Notes: generated from the letters alone by a model not told the origin. Shown: positions 26,042 through 35,271, counted from the first letter of the stretch. The stretch: 64,000 bases of DNA from Streptomyces venezuelae (GCF_008642375.1 NZ_CP029194.1:7558501-7622500); one strand, 5' to 3'. Program-made: numbers and translations.

Positions 26042-26521
26042 TCATGCCGTGCCGGACCGGTGCCCGATCGCCTCGACCAGCGGCAGCAGCCGGTGCGGCA
26101 CCCGCTCGCGCAGCGCGATCTCGGTCCGGGTGCGGACGACCCCGGGCAGTCGGATCAGCCGCTGGATGACGTCCTCCAGGTGCCCGGCGTCACGGGCCAC
26201 GACCCGGGTCAGGAGATCCCCGCCGCCGGTGATCGAGAAGGCCTCCACGATCTCGGGGACGCGCGCGAGCGCGTCGCCGACCTCGTCGAGGCGGCCCTGC
26301 GTCACCTCGACGTGGACGAAGGCGAGCACCGGGTGCCCCAGGGCGGCGGGGGAGAGGACGGGGCCGGTCGCCGTGATCACTCCGTCCCGCTCCAGGCGGT
26401 CGATCCGCGCCTGGACGGTGCCTCGCGCCACGCCCAGGATCCGCGCGTACTCCCGCACGCTCGTACGCGGCTGCTCGATGAGGAGCCGCAGGATGCGGGT
26501 GTCGAGTGCGTCCACCGCCAT
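26042..26521 (-). CDS. Lrp/AsnC-family transcriptional regulator
   Basis: A 159-residue feast/famine regulator. The N-terminal winged HTH (LDTRILRLLIEQPRTSVREYARILGV split over helices 1-2) is followed by the RAM ligand domain with the GGGDLLTRVVA turn. ATG 26521 lies about 10 bp after AAGGAGG. It probably senses an amino acid and regulates itself or neighbouring genes. The dehydratase-like gene at 27811-28770 is close but is separated from it by the CorA gene. Confidence 0.85.
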   Translation of the reverse strand: MAVDALDTRILRLLIEQPRTSVREYARILGVARGTVQARIDRLERDGVITATGPVLSPAALGHPVLAFVHVEVTQGRLDEVGDALARVPEIVEAFSITGGGDLLTRVVARDAGHLEDVIQRLIRLPGVVRTRTEIALRERVPHRLLPLVEAIGHRSGTA

Positions 26522-26638
26522 GGTCGGTCGGCCTCCTTAGCTCCCGGCGTCCGGAGGCCGGGCTCCCGACTCTACCCAGGCCGTGGCCTGCGACGACGTG
26601 CCGAAACGGGCCCGGCAGAAGTCTCGGCGAGCCGGCGG

Positions 26639-27727
26639 TCAGAGCCAGCCGTTGCGCCGGAAGCCCCGGTGGATGACGAAGCAGGCGACGAGGATGACGC
26701 TCAGGACCAGCGGGTAGCCGTAGGTCCAGCGCAGCTCGGGCATGTGCTCGAAGTTCATGCCGTAGACGCCGCAGACCATGGTCGGGACGGCGACGATCGC
26801 GGCCCAGGCGGTGATCTTGCGCATGTCCTCGTTCTGGGCGACCGTCACCTGCGCGAGATGGGCCTGGAGGATCGAGTCGAGGAGGGCGTCGAAGGACGTG
26901 ACCTGTTCCGAGACCCGGGCGAGGTGGTCGGTCACGTCGCGGAAGTACGCCCTGATGTCCGGGTCGATCAGCGGCATCGGGCGGGTGGCGAGGTGCTGGA
27001 GCGGCCGGCCCAGCGGCGTCACGGCCCGCTTGAGTTCGAGGAGTTCACGCTTGAGCTGGTAGATGCGCCCGGCGTCGCGCCGGTCCGCCTGCTCGGAGAA
27101 GACCGCGCTCTCGATCGCGTCGAGGTCGTCCTGCACGGCGTCCGCGACGGCGAGGTAGTCGTCCACCACGTGGTCCGCCATCGCGTGCAGCACGGCGGAG
27201 GGCCCCTTGGCCAGCTGCTCGGGCAGGTCCTCCAGGGCCTCGCGCAGCGGGCCGAGCGAGCCGTGGCCGCCGTGCCGGATCGTGATGACGAAGTCCGGCC
27301 CGACGAAGGCCATCAGTTCGCCCGAGTCCACGACCTCGCTGGTGGCGGTGAGTTCCTCGTGCTCGACGTAGCGGACGGTCTTGAAGACGGCGAACAGCAC
27401 GCCGTCGTACTCCTCCACCTTGGGTCGCTGATGGGCGTTGACCGCGTCCTCCACCGCCAGCGGGTGGAGCCCGAAGAGCTCGGCGAGACCCGTGAACTCC
27501 TTCTCGTCCGGCTCGTGCAGGCCGATCCAGACGAACCCGTCGCCGGCCTTCCGGACCTGCCGCAGGGCCTCCTCGGCCGACCCGCGCCCGCTCCGCCGCA
27601 CGCCGTCGATGTAGACCACGCAGTTGACGACCGCGCTGCCGAGCGGGGAGCGCGCCGGGTGACTGAGGTCCACGGCACGCCGGTACGTCAGACGGACGGC
27701 CCTGCGCAGGCGCTGGATCATGGACAC
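26639..27727 (-). CDS. corA: CorA-family magnesium/divalent cation transporter
   Basis: A 362-residue inner-membrane channel. The large cytosolic domain is followed by two C-terminal transmembrane helices. The first ends in the family signature YGMNFEHMPE, where GMN forms the ion filter, and the second ends in the basic RGFRRNGWL. GTG 27727 is chosen since AAGGAG lies 6 bp before it; an ATG two codons later is possible. No M-box or other riboswitch is evident upstream. Confidence 0.88.
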   Translation of the reverse strand: MSMIQRLRRAVRLTYRRAVDLSHPARSPLGSAVVNCVVYIDGVRRSGRGSAEEALRQVRKAGDGFVWIGLHEPDEKEFTGLAELFGLHPLAVEDAVNAHQRPKVEEYDGVLFAVFKTVRYVEHEELTATSEVVDSGELMAFVGPDFVITIRHGGHGSLGPLREALEDLPEQLAKGPSAVLHAMADHVVDDYLAVADAVQDDLDAIESAVFSEQADRRDAGRIYQLKRELLELKRAVTPLGRPLQHLATRPMPLIDPDIRAYFRDVTDHLARVSEQVTSFDALLDSILQAHLAQVTVAQNEDMRKITAWAAIVAVPTMVCGVYGMNFEHMPELRWTYGYPLVLSVILVACFVIHRGFRRNGWL

Positions 27728-27810
27728 GACGTGCTCCTTCGGCGGATCGACGCGCCAGTGTGCCACCGGCGGCGGCGTGTCCGCGAGTGCCCGCCGACGG
27801 CGGAAGCGCG

Positions 27811-28770
27811 CTACGGGGCGACGAGGTCCGTCGGGTCGGTGTTCGCGCCGCAGAGGATCACGCAGACCGTCTCGCCGGGCGCGGGGCGGTACGCGGTGTC
27901 CGGGACGTCCGGCCCGGGGCGGGCCACGGCGGCCAGGGCGGTGGCGGCGGCGTGCTCGACGGCCAGCCGGCGGTCGTCCCACAGGGCCTGCCGGGCGCGG
28001 ACGATCGCGGCGTCGGGCACGAGCACCGAGTCCACGCCGTCCTGCTGGGCCGCCCGTACGGCGGTGGCGGAGGCGCGGCGGGCGCCGAGGGAGTCGGCGG
28101 CGACGGAGTCCACGGTGACGTCGACCGGCCGGCCGGCCCGGACGGCGGCGTCCAGCGCGCGGCAGTTCTCGGGTTCGACGGCGACGGTACGGATGCCGTG
28201 GTGGCGGGCCGCGGTGGCGACCCCGGCGAAGAGACCGCCGCCGCCGACCGAGACGACGACCGTGTCGAGACCGGGGACCTGGCGGCGGATCTCGTCGAGC
28301 AGGGTGCCCGCTCCGGCGGCGATCAGCGGATGGTCGTACGCGTGTGAGGCGAGCGCCCCGGTCGCCAGGGCGAACTCCTCGCAGGCCGCGAGGGCCTCGG
28401 CGTACTCCGCACCGACGAGCCGGACGTCCGCGCCGTAGTCGCGGAGGCGGGCCACCTTCACGTGGGGCGCGGTGGCCGGCAGGAAGACGGTGGCGGGGAC
28501 GCCCTGCCGGGCGGCGGCCCAGGCGCAGGCGAGACCGGCGTTCCCGCCGGAGGCGATCGTGACCCCGGCGTCGGGCAGGGTGCCGGCCTCGCGGTGGGCG
28601 AGGAGGAAGTTCTGCGCGCCGCGCGCCTTGAACGAGCCGGTGTGCTGCATCAGCTCCAGCGCGAGGTGCACACCGCCGGGCTCCGTGGGCCCCGCGAGGG
28701 CGACCGGCCGGACATGGCCGGCGACGCGGTCGGCGGCGGTCGTGATGTCGTCGTAGACGAGGGTGTGCAC
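27811..28770 (-). CDS. PLP-dependent threonine/serine dehydratase-like enzyme
   Basis: A 319-residue fold-type II PLP enzyme. The Schiff-base lysine lies in HTGSFKARGA (Lys48), the substrate loop is SGGNAG (74-79), and the phosphate-binding glycine cluster is VSVGGGGLFAG. These fit threonine dehydratase, serine dehydratase or racemase; the substrate cannot be separated by eye. No ACT regulatory domain is present, so this is a short catabolic-type enzyme. GTG 28770 follows GGGAG by 6 bp; earlier in-frame codons have no good ribosome site. Confidence 0.82.
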   Translation of the reverse strand: MHTLVYDDITTAADRVAGHVRPVALAGPTEPGGVHLALELMQHTGSFKARGAQNFLLAHREAGTLPDAGVTIASGGNAGLACAWAAARQGVPATVFLPATAPHVKVARLRDYGADVRLVGAEYAEALAACEEFALATGALASHAYDHPLIAAGAGTLLDEIRRQVPGLDTVVVSVGGGGLFAGVATAARHHGIRTVAVEPENCRALDAAVRAGRPVDVTVDSVAADSLGARRASATAVRAAQQDGVDSVLVPDAAIVRARQALWDDRRLAVEHAAATALAAVARPGPDVPDTAYRPAPGETVCVILCGANTDPTDLVAP

Positions 28771-28952
28771 GTGGGGCTCCCGCGGGTGATCGGCCGGGGT
28801 GCTCGGCGACCCCGCTGCACGTCCCCCGAACCTACCGTGGCGCCACGGCCGCTCCTCACGCGTCACCCGCAGCGCGTCGGACGTCACTCGTCACGGTGGA
28901 CCGGGTCCGCGCGTCGGGCGGGCCCCGGGACGGCTCGGGCAGCGTGAGCCCC

Positions 28953-29570
28953 ATGAACACCCGCCGAGCGCTGGTCGCTCTCCTCGCCGCGCTCCTCACC
29001 AGCGGCTGCGTGGCCGTCCCCCGGGGAACGGCCCCGAGCACCCCGGCCCGGCCCGCCGAGCTCGCCCCCGCGGCCGAACGCCCGCCCGCCGCCCTCCCGG
29101 ATTGGCCGGAACCCACCCAGGCCCCGCCCAGGGAGAACCTCGCCGTCACCGACCCCGGCCACCCCGCCCACCCCGGCCACCCACCGGCGAAGTCCGCACC
29201 GGCCGAGCACCTCCCTGCCGAACGCGCGCCCGCCCGGCACCGGCACCACAACCTCCCGGGGCAAACCGTCGAGGTGGCGCCCGCTCGCCCCGCCGCACCG
29301 CGGAAGAACCCGCGTGCGACGACGGAGCGGCGGACGCCGGCGCCGGCCGAGAGGAAGAAGAAGCCTGCCGGAAGGACCGTCCCGATCCCGAAGTCCCGCC
29401 CGTCACAGCAGTCCGTCCCACAGCAGTCCGCATCGCGTCCGTCCTCGCCGCGTCCGAGGCAGCCGGTGACCGGTCAGGCCCCCGAGATGCGGGCCCTCTG
29501 CCGACAGGCCCGGGAGATCGACGCCCCGATGGGCGCCGCCGACCTGTGCCGCGGCATGTACGGACGCTGA
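28953..29570 (+). CDS. Putative proline-rich lipoprotein
   Basis: A 205-residue exported protein. The N-terminus has a basic start, a hydrophobic core and a lipobox-like LTSGC with Cys at residue 19. A long Pro/Ala/Arg/Lys-rich disordered region follows, and the last 30 residues form a compact segment with two cysteines (ALCRQA and DLCRGMYG). I do not recognise the family. The disordered region may span the cell wall and display the C-terminal segment. ATG 28953 lacks a strong ribosome site. Confidence 0.6.
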   Translation: MNTRRALVALLAALLTSGCVAVPRGTAPSTPARPAELAPAAERPPAALPDWPEPTQAPPRENLAVTDPGHPAHPGHPPAKSAPAEHLPAERAPARHRHHNLPGQTVEVAPARPAAPRKNPRATTERRTPAPAERKKKPAGRTVPIPKSRPSQQSVPQQSASRPSSPRPRQPVTGQAPEMRALCRQAREIDAPMGAADLCRGMYGR

Positions 29571-29580
29571 CCCGGCCTGC

Positions 29581-30183
29581 TCACGGGGTCACGATCGGGT
29601 ACTCCGGCTCGGGGGCTTCGAGGACCGGGAGCAGTTGGGGCAGGAGCGCGCGGTCGCCGGCCATGGTGATGCCGTCGGTGCCCTTTCCGGCGAGCAGGGC
29701 GATGAGCTGGGGCTTGGTCATCGTCACGGTCAGGCCCGCGTCGGCGGCGGGCCTGGAATCCCTGGTCCAGGTGAGCAGTCCGTTCGCGAGACGCAGGTGC
29801 CAGGGGCCGTCGCCGATGTGCCGGTCGATGGCGATCCGCAGCGACCAGGCCTTCGGGCCGTCGACGCGGACGGCGGGGCTGTCGATGGTCTGGCCGACGG
29901 TCAGGGCGAGATACATGTCGGGGCCGAGGGAGGCGGTGGCGTGCTGCGTGATGCCGTGGAGCAGCTCCTGGGCTCCTGTGAGGTGGAAGTTCCGCCACAC
30001 GGCGTTCTCGACGGCCTGCCCCCGGCGCGTGTAGAGCGCGGCGAGCCGGCGCCTGGCCCGGCTGTCCCGGGGGTCGCTGAAGACGGCGCGGTTGAGCAGG
30101 GTGACGGCGAAGCCCAGCTCGCCCCGGTCGGCGTAGTGCCGGGCGCGGGCGCGGACCGCGGCCCGGCCGCCGAGGGAATCCAC
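29581..30183 (-). pseudogene. C-terminal remnant of an alkyl/aryl sulfatase (dimerisation and SCP2-like domains)
   Basis: The roughly 200-residue reading frame starts in the middle of a known arrangement. ARARHYADRGELGFAVTLLN and AVWRNFHLTGAQELLHG resemble the dimerisation domain of SdsA1/Pdsa-type alkylsulfatases, and the rest resembles their SCP2-like tail. The metallo-beta-lactamase catalytic domain that should precede them is missing, and a TAG stops the same frame just upstream (near 30254). It is either a decayed gene or a domain kept as a stand-alone protein; a GTG at 30183 with an AGGAGG 11 bp away would permit translation. Confidence 0.65.
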
Positions 30184-30265
30184 CCAGAGGCGGGCCTCCT
30201 CGGCCTGCCCAGGCGTGGGCGTCGCGCACCTGGGCGCGCCGCGCAGGGTGAGCTAAGGTCGGCGA

Positions 30266-30277
30266 GAAAGCGCTTTC
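30266..30277. promoter_or_regulatory. LacI-family-like operator GAAAGCGCTTTC
   Basis: A perfect 12-bp palindrome with the central CG typical of LacI/GalR repressor sites. It lies 16 bp before the start of the ThuA-like gene, next to its AAGGAG ribosome site, where a bound repressor would block expression. Confidence 0.6.
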
Positions 30278-30293
30278 CATTCCAAGGAGCCTT

Positions 30294-30956
30294 GTGCCGC
30301 CCACGGACGTCCTCGTGTACACCCGCACCGCCGGCTATCGCCACGGCTCGATCCCCGCGGGTGCGAACGCCCTCGCCGAGCTGGCCCGGGAGAGCGGCTT
30401 CGAGGCGGAGGTGACGGACGACCCCGAAGCCTTCACGGCCGAGCGGCTCGGGCGGTGCGCGGCAGTGGTCCTCCTGTCCACCACCGGAGCGGTCCTCACC
30501 GCCCCGGGCCGGGCGGCCCTGGAGGCATACGTACGGCGAGGCGGCGGCCTCCTCGCCGTACACGCCGCCGCCAACGCCGAGCCGGACTGGCCGTTCTACG
30601 GCGATCTCCTCGGCACGCGCTTCGCGGGTCATCCTCCCCTGCAGCCCGGCCTGGTCCAGGTGGAGGACGCCACGCATCCGGCGGCCGCGCACCTGCCGGC
30701 GCGGTGGGCCTGGACGGACGAGTGGTACGACTTCACCTCGCCCCCGCGCGAGGCGGGCGTCCACGTCCTGCTGCGCGCCGACGAGTCCACGTACACCGGG
30801 GGCACGCACGGCCCGGACCATCCGCTCTCCTGGTGCCACGACAAAGCCGGCGGCCGGTTCTTCTTCACCGCCCTGGGGCACACGTCGGGGTCGTACGCTT
30901 CCCCCGACTTCCGGGCGCACCTCGCCGGAGCCCTCCGCTGGGCCGCGCGCCGCTAG
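30294..30956 (+). CDS. ThuA-domain protein
   Basis: A 220-residue protein of the ThuA (trehalose utilisation-like, class I glutamine amidotransferase fold) family. DVLVYTRTAGYRHGSIPAG at the start, the VVLLSTTG strand, GGGLLAVHAAANAEPDWPFY and the C-terminal FFFTALGHTSGSYASP motif are characteristic. ThuA proteins are linked to disaccharide breakdown, but their chemistry is poorly defined. GTG 30294 follows AAGGAG. The LacI-like palindrome upstream supports sugar control. Confidence 0.82.
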   Translation: MPPTDVLVYTRTAGYRHGSIPAGANALAELARESGFEAEVTDDPEAFTAERLGRCAAVVLLSTTGAVLTAPGRAALEAYVRRGGGLLAVHAAANAEPDWPFYGDLLGTRFAGHPPLQPGLVQVEDATHPAAAHLPARWAWTDEWYDFTSPPREAGVHVLLRADESTYTGGTHGPDHPLSWCHDKAGGRFFFTALGHTSGSYASPDFRAHLAGALRWAARR

Positions 30957-31153
30957 GGGGTGTCCTGCCGATCAGGTCGGATCAGGGCCGGGCGGGCGGC
31001 GTGCCCTTGCACGTCGAGGCTCGTTGAGTCCTGAGAGCAGGACAAAAGGTGCCAACGGGAAGGCTCGGGCGGTCGAGCGACCGGGTCCGGGCGGCGGCAG
31101 CGTTCATCGCCCCTTCCGTACGGCTCCTTCGCCCACCTGAAAGGACCCCCGCC

Positions 31154-32143
31154 ATGCGCCTCTCATCGCCGCCCCCTCCGGTCGGGTCGCAGCCGTTACA
31201 GCGGCCGGAGGTGGTGCGCCGGCACCGCTGGGACGGACTGCGCTGCGAGTCGCGCCTGGTCCGGGCGGCCGCCCCGAGGCTGGGCCCGGTGCTGCTGATC
31301 GGGGGCGCCTTCCAGAGCAAGGAGACCTGGGGGCGCTGCGAGAAGCTCTTCCTGGCGAACATGGACGTCTTCACCGTCGACCCGCCCGGCTGGGGCGCTG
31401 CCGACCCCCTGCCCCCGGGGAAGAGAGTGGACGTACTGGCGGACGCTGTCTGCCACATACTCGACGAGAGCGGTCTGCGGCAGGTCAACGTGGTGGGTGG
31501 CTCCTACGGAAGTGCCATCGCGTACCGCATCGCCCAGCGCCACCCCGACCGGGTGGGGCGCATGGTCCTGGTCGGCACGATGGCGGCCATCCCCGAGCAT
31601 TCCCGACAGGCCATGCACCGAGCGCTGGCCTTCCTCGACGCCGGAAGGATGGACGAGTACGCCCGTGCCGCGGTCGACATCATGATGAACCCGGGGCGCC
31701 TCGACGGGATCACCAACGGCGCGCGCGTCCGCCGCTTCCTCCTGCGGCGCCTGGCCGCCCTCTCCGAGGCCGAGGTGGTTCAGGTGAGCACCAACACGCT
31801 GCGTCTGCTCCGGCACGCGGAGCTCGACACGAGCGTGCCGGTGTCGGCCCCGACCCTGACCGTGACGGGGGAGCACGACGCCTTCACCACCCCGGCGCAG
31901 TGCCGTCGCATGGCGCTGGCGTGCGGCACGGGCTGGTTCGCGGAAGTCGCGGAGAGCGACCACATGCTCTTCCTGGAACGGCCGGCGGAGATCACCGACC
32001 TGGTGACCCGCTTCCTGTCCGACGAGCCGCTGCACGGACTGCCCTACTGCACGAGGGTCGAGCAGCTCCCGTCGAGCCCCTTCCCGGGACCTCGTGCCGT
32101 CGGCCCGGTGCCGGGAGGGGGGCCAGGAAGGATGCCCGCCTGA
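31154..32143 (+). CDS. Alpha/beta hydrolase with a TTA codon
   Basis: A 329-residue hydrolase. The nucleophile elbow GGSYGS, the acid in VTGEHDAF and the histidine in ESDHMLF form a complete Ser-Asp-His triad. The oxyanion region LLIGGAFQSKETW is present. Substrate is unknown; esters or lactones are usual. Codon 15 (31196-31198) is the rare leucine codon TTA, so translation should depend on the bldA tRNA and come late in development. ATG 31154 has AAAGGA 9 bp upstream. A strong hairpin follows at 32229-32253. Confidence 0.82.
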   Translation: MRLSSPPPPVGSQPLQRPEVVRRHRWDGLRCESRLVRAAAPRLGPVLLIGGAFQSKETWGRCEKLFLANMDVFTVDPPGWGAADPLPPGKRVDVLADAVCHILDESGLRQVNVVGGSYGSAIAYRIAQRHPDRVGRMVLVGTMAAIPEHSRQAMHRALAFLDAGRMDEYARAAVDIMMNPGRLDGITNGARVRRFLLRRLAALSEAEVVQVSTNTLRLLRHAELDTSVPVSAPTLTVTGEHDAFTTPAQCRRMALACGTGWFAEVAESDHMLFLERPAEITDLVTRFLSDEPLHGLPYCTRVEQLPSSPFPGPRAVGPVPGGGPGRMPA

Positions 32144-32228
32144 GCGAGGGCCGCCTGGTCGACGTTCTGGAGGACCCCACCCCCGGCCGCGTGAGCCAAT
32201 GGCTCCGTCCGGTCACTCGTGACACCAG

Positions 32229-32253
32229 AGGGCTGGGCCAATGGCCCAGCCCT
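32229..32253 (+). terminator. Hairpin terminator after the alpha/beta hydrolase gene
   Basis: Perfect 11-bp arms (AGGGCTGGGCC and complement) enclose the 3-base loop AAT. No long T-run follows, as is usual for Streptomyces hairpin terminators. Confidence 0.7.
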
Positions 32254-32406
32254 TCCCCTGTCGGTTGAGCCGCTGCACCCCCTTCGGTCTATCCTTGTAG
32301 CCATCACACATTCTCGGCGCCGCGCAGCGCCGTCCGGCGACGAGGCCGGACCGGCCCGCGGTGCTTTCGTCGTGTCCGAGCCCCCACCACCCCCGGGGAG
32401 CCTCAT

Positions 32407-33966
32407 GTGCGGCGAGGAACAGGAACAAGGGGGGCGGGATTGGCCGCCGTGCAGAAGCTGCAGAAATACGTGACGGCCCCGGATCCGGGGCGCGTCCGGC
32501 TCAGGGTCTCGCTCCGCGCCGTCCTCGGCGTCGCGCTCGCGGTCGCCCTGGCCGAGCTGCTCGGCCTGTCCCTCGTCGCGTCCATCACCGCCGGACTCGC
32601 CGCGCTGCTCGCGCTCTTCACGGTGGGTGACTCCACGGTGCGCCGTCAGGTCGTCACCACCGCACTTCTGCCGACGGTCGGCTTCCCCGTGCTGGCCCTC
32701 GCGACCCTTCTGCACGGCATGCCGCTCGCGCGCGACACGGCCTGGCTGCTCGTGATCTTCGCCGGCGTCTACGCGCGCCGCTGGGGGCCGCGCGGACACG
32801 CGCTCGGCATCTTCGCCTTCATGCAGTTCTTCGTGACCCAGTTCCTCCACGCACTCCCCGCCCAGCTCCCCGAGCTGTACGCGGCGATCGGCATCGCGCT
32901 GGGCGCGGTCGCGCTCGTGCGCTTCGTGCTGTGGCCCATCGAGCGTCGGGTTCCGCCGCCGGCGGCGCCCGCCCCCCTGCCCGGGGCTGGGCTCGCCCGG
33001 GCCACCACCCGCCAGGCCGTACAGGTCGCCGTCGCTTCGGGGGCGGCCCTCGTCATCGGGCAGTTCCTCTCGGAGGAGCGCTGGTACTGGGCCGTCGGCA
33101 CCGTCTGGTGGATCTTCGTCAACACCGCCTCACGGGGGGAGACGCTCGTGCGGGGCTTCCGCCGTGTCCTCGGGACCGTCACCGGCATCGCGGGCGGATT
33201 CCTCGTCGCCATCCCGTTGGGTGGCGCGCCCGTCGTCACGGCGTTGCTGGTCGCCGTGTGCGTGTTCGGGATCTTCTACACCGCCGCCGTCTCGTACAGC
33301 TGGATGATCCTGGCGGTCACCGTGATGGCCAGCCTGCTCTACGGGCTGCTCGGCGTGCTGGACGGCGCGCTGCTCCTCCTGCGCGTGGCCGAGACCGGTG
33401 TCGGGGCCGTGTGCGCCGGCCTTGCCGTGACGCTGGTCCTTCCCGTCCGGACGCACACGACGAACGACGCGTGGATCCAGCGAGCGCTCCTTTGCGTCCG
33501 GTCCGCCACCTCGGCGTCCGTCCGCCGTCTCGCCGGCGAGGAAGCCGCCGACCCCGCGCCGCACGCTGCCGAGCTGGAGGCGCTCCTCGGGCGCGTGCGG
33601 CTCTCGCTGGCTCCGCTCGTGCATCCGTTGACCCCCTTCCTGGGCAGGAAGCAGCGGGCGCGGCGCGTCCTCGTGCTCCTCGACGAAGCGGCCCGCGAGG
33701 TGCGCGGACTGGTTGCCGTCGCCGCCGACCCGGACGCCAGCCACGACGCTCGTCTGGCTGCCGCCTGCTGGCGCGTCGAAGCCGCCGTGGAGGCCCTCAC
33801 TTCTCGCGAAGGGACTGTGGTGGAGCCGGACGGGCACCTCCGGACCGAGGGCGATGCCCACGCGGGTGCGCCGGCTCTCGCCCATGCGAGGGGACTCGCT
33901 CGCGTTCTCACGGAGCTGGACGCTCCGCTGCGGACTCCGCCCGGCGCGTGGGTGGTCCGTTCCTGA
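32407..33966 (+). CDS. FUSC-family (aromatic acid exporter-like) membrane protein
   Basis: A 519-residue membrane protein with two clusters of hydrophobic helices (about residues 35-175 and 205-345), each followed by soluble segments. This is the layout of FUSC/fusaric acid resistance or YccS-like proteins. The second half contains WYWAVGTVWWIFVN and RGFRRVLGTVTGIAGG, the typical FUSC stretch with R..GT.xG. It probably exports aromatic acids or other organic anions. GTG 32407 follows GGGGAG by 6 bp; a TTG at 32440 is an alternative. Confidence 0.75.
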   Translation: MRRGTGTRGAGLAAVQKLQKYVTAPDPGRVRLRVSLRAVLGVALAVALAELLGLSLVASITAGLAALLALFTVGDSTVRRQVVTTALLPTVGFPVLALATLLHGMPLARDTAWLLVIFAGVYARRWGPRGHALGIFAFMQFFVTQFLHALPAQLPELYAAIGIALGAVALVRFVLWPIERRVPPPAAPAPLPGAGLARATTRQAVQVAVASGAALVIGQFLSEERWYWAVGTVWWIFVNTASRGETLVRGFRRVLGTVTGIAGGFLVAIPLGGAPVVTALLVAVCVFGIFYTAAVSYSWMILAVTVMASLLYGLLGVLDGALLLLRVAETGVGAVCAGLAVTLVLPVRTHTTNDAWIQRALLCVRSATSASVRRLAGEEAADPAPHAAELEALLGRVRLSLAPLVHPLTPFLGRKQRARRVLVLLDEAAREVRGLVAVAADPDASHDARLAAACWRVEAAVEALTSREGTVVEPDGHLRTEGDAHAGAPALAHARGLARVLTELDAPLRTPPGAWVVRS

Positions 33967-34136
33967 GAGGGCACCCCCGTCGATCCGACGGCCCCGCCCG
34001 CACCTCACCGCGCGCCCTGCTGGTCCCGGCGGGGCGCTGATCAGGGGCCTGCCCTAGCTCGGATCCGGACCGGCACGATCGGATCCGGTCCGAGGCGACC
34101 CGGCCCCCGTCCGTCCTGGCCGCACTCGACGCCGTT

Positions 34137-34146
34137 GGTCTAGACC
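34137..34146. promoter_or_regulatory. DasR-like palindrome GGTCTAGACC
   Basis: TTGGTCTAGACCG contains the GntR/DasR core TGGTCTAGACC and differs from the full dre consensus TGGTCTAGACCA in one end base. It lies 66 bp before the lactonase gene start, in the promoter zone. Confidence 0.5.
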
Positions 34147-34212
34147 GCCTGCTACCGTCGGCCGGAACGACGGCCGGTCGTCCGTGACCGGCCCCGGGAC
34201 AGGGGAGGCGTC

Positions 34213-35271
34213 ATGGGCGACACACGGGCGGTGCAGGGGGGCCGGAGCGGGCCGCGCGCGTACATCGGGTCGTTCACCTCGGCGGGCGGTCGCGGCGTCC
34301 TCGCCGCCGACGTCGACCCGGAGACGGGCGCGCTGACCGTCACCGGTGCCAGCGACGCCGTCGTCGACCCCTCCTTCCTCGCCCTCGCCGGCCCCGTGCT
34401 TCACGCGGTCTCCGAGGCCGAGCCCGGCGCCGTCGCCGCTTTCGAGGTCACCGGCCCCGCGCCCCGGCCGCTCGGCGACCCCGTGCCCGTCGACGGCGCG
34501 GGCCCCACCCATCTCGCCCTCGCCGCCGGCCACCTCGTCACGGCGAACTACACCTCCGGCAGCGTCACCGTCCTGCCGCTGGCCGAGGACGGCACCCCGC
34601 GCCCCGCCACGGCCGTCCTGCGGCACGAGGGCCGCGGCACCGTCCCCGGCCGTCAGAGCGGCCCCCACGCCCACCAGGTGCTCCCCGACCCCTCCGGCCG
34701 CTGGGTCGTCAGCGTGGACCTGGGCACCGACTCCGTACGGATCTGCGCCCTCGATCCCGCGACGGGCGCGTTCACCCTCCACGGCGAGACCGCGTTGCGC
34801 CCCGGCACCGGCCCGCGCCACCTCGCCTTCCACCCGGCGGGCACCCACGCCTACGTCCTGAACGAGCTGGAGCCCACCCTCACCGTCTGCCGCTGGGACG
34901 CGGCGGCGGGCGTCCTCGAACCGCTCGGCGAGACCCCCGTCGTCCCCGAGGGCACCCCTGGCCCCAGCTACCCCTCCGAGGTCGTCGCGTCCCCCGACGG
35001 CCGCTTCCTGTGGGCCGCCGTCCGCGGCGACGACACTCTCGCCGTCCTCGCCCTCGGCCCGGACGGCGCGAAGGCCGACCTGGTCGCCACTGTGCCCTGC
35101 GGAGGGACCTGGCCCCGCGACCTGACCCTCGACCCCTCCGGGCGGCGGCTGTACGCGGCCAACGAGCGCTCCGGCGACGTCACCTGGTTCGACCTCGACC
35201 CGGAGACCGGCGTGCCGGCCCGGGCGGGCGCGATCGACGTCCCGGCGGCCTCCTGCGTCGTCTTCGGCTGA
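34213..35271 (+). CDS. Lactonase-family beta-propeller protein
   Basis: A 352-residue seven-bladed beta-propeller of the 6-phosphogluconolactonase-like (YbhE) family. Blade-type repeats are seen throughout: PSFLALAGPVLHAVSE, GPTHLALAAGHLVTANY, GPHAHQVLPDPSGRWV, GPRHLAFHPAGTHAYVLNE, YPSEVVASPDGRFLWAA and WPRDLTLDPSGRRLYAANE. It probably hydrolyses a sugar lactone in the cytosol. ATG 34213 is preceded by GGGGAGG. The DasR-like palindrome upstream suggests amino-sugar control. Confidence 0.82.
   Translation: MGDTRAVQGGRSGPRAYIGSFTSAGGRGVLAADVDPETGALTVTGASDAVVDPSFLALAGPVLHAVSEAEPGAVAAFEVTGPAPRPLGDPVPVDGAGPTHLALAAGHLVTANYTSGSVTVLPLAEDGTPRPATAVLRHEGRGTVPGRQSGPHAHQVLPDPSGRWVVSVDLGTDSVRICALDPATGAFTLHGETALRPGTGPRHLAFHPAGTHAYVLNELEPTLTVCRWDAAAGVLEPLGETPVVPEGTPGPSYPSEVVASPDGRFLWAAVRGDDTLAVLALGPDGAKADLVATVPCGGTWPRDLTLDPSGRRLYAANERSGDVTWFDLDPETGVPARAGAIDVPAASCVVFG

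Noticed and set aside
32265..32295. TTGAGC and TATCCT as promoter of the FUSC gene
   Set aside because: The spacer is 19 bp and both boxes are weak.
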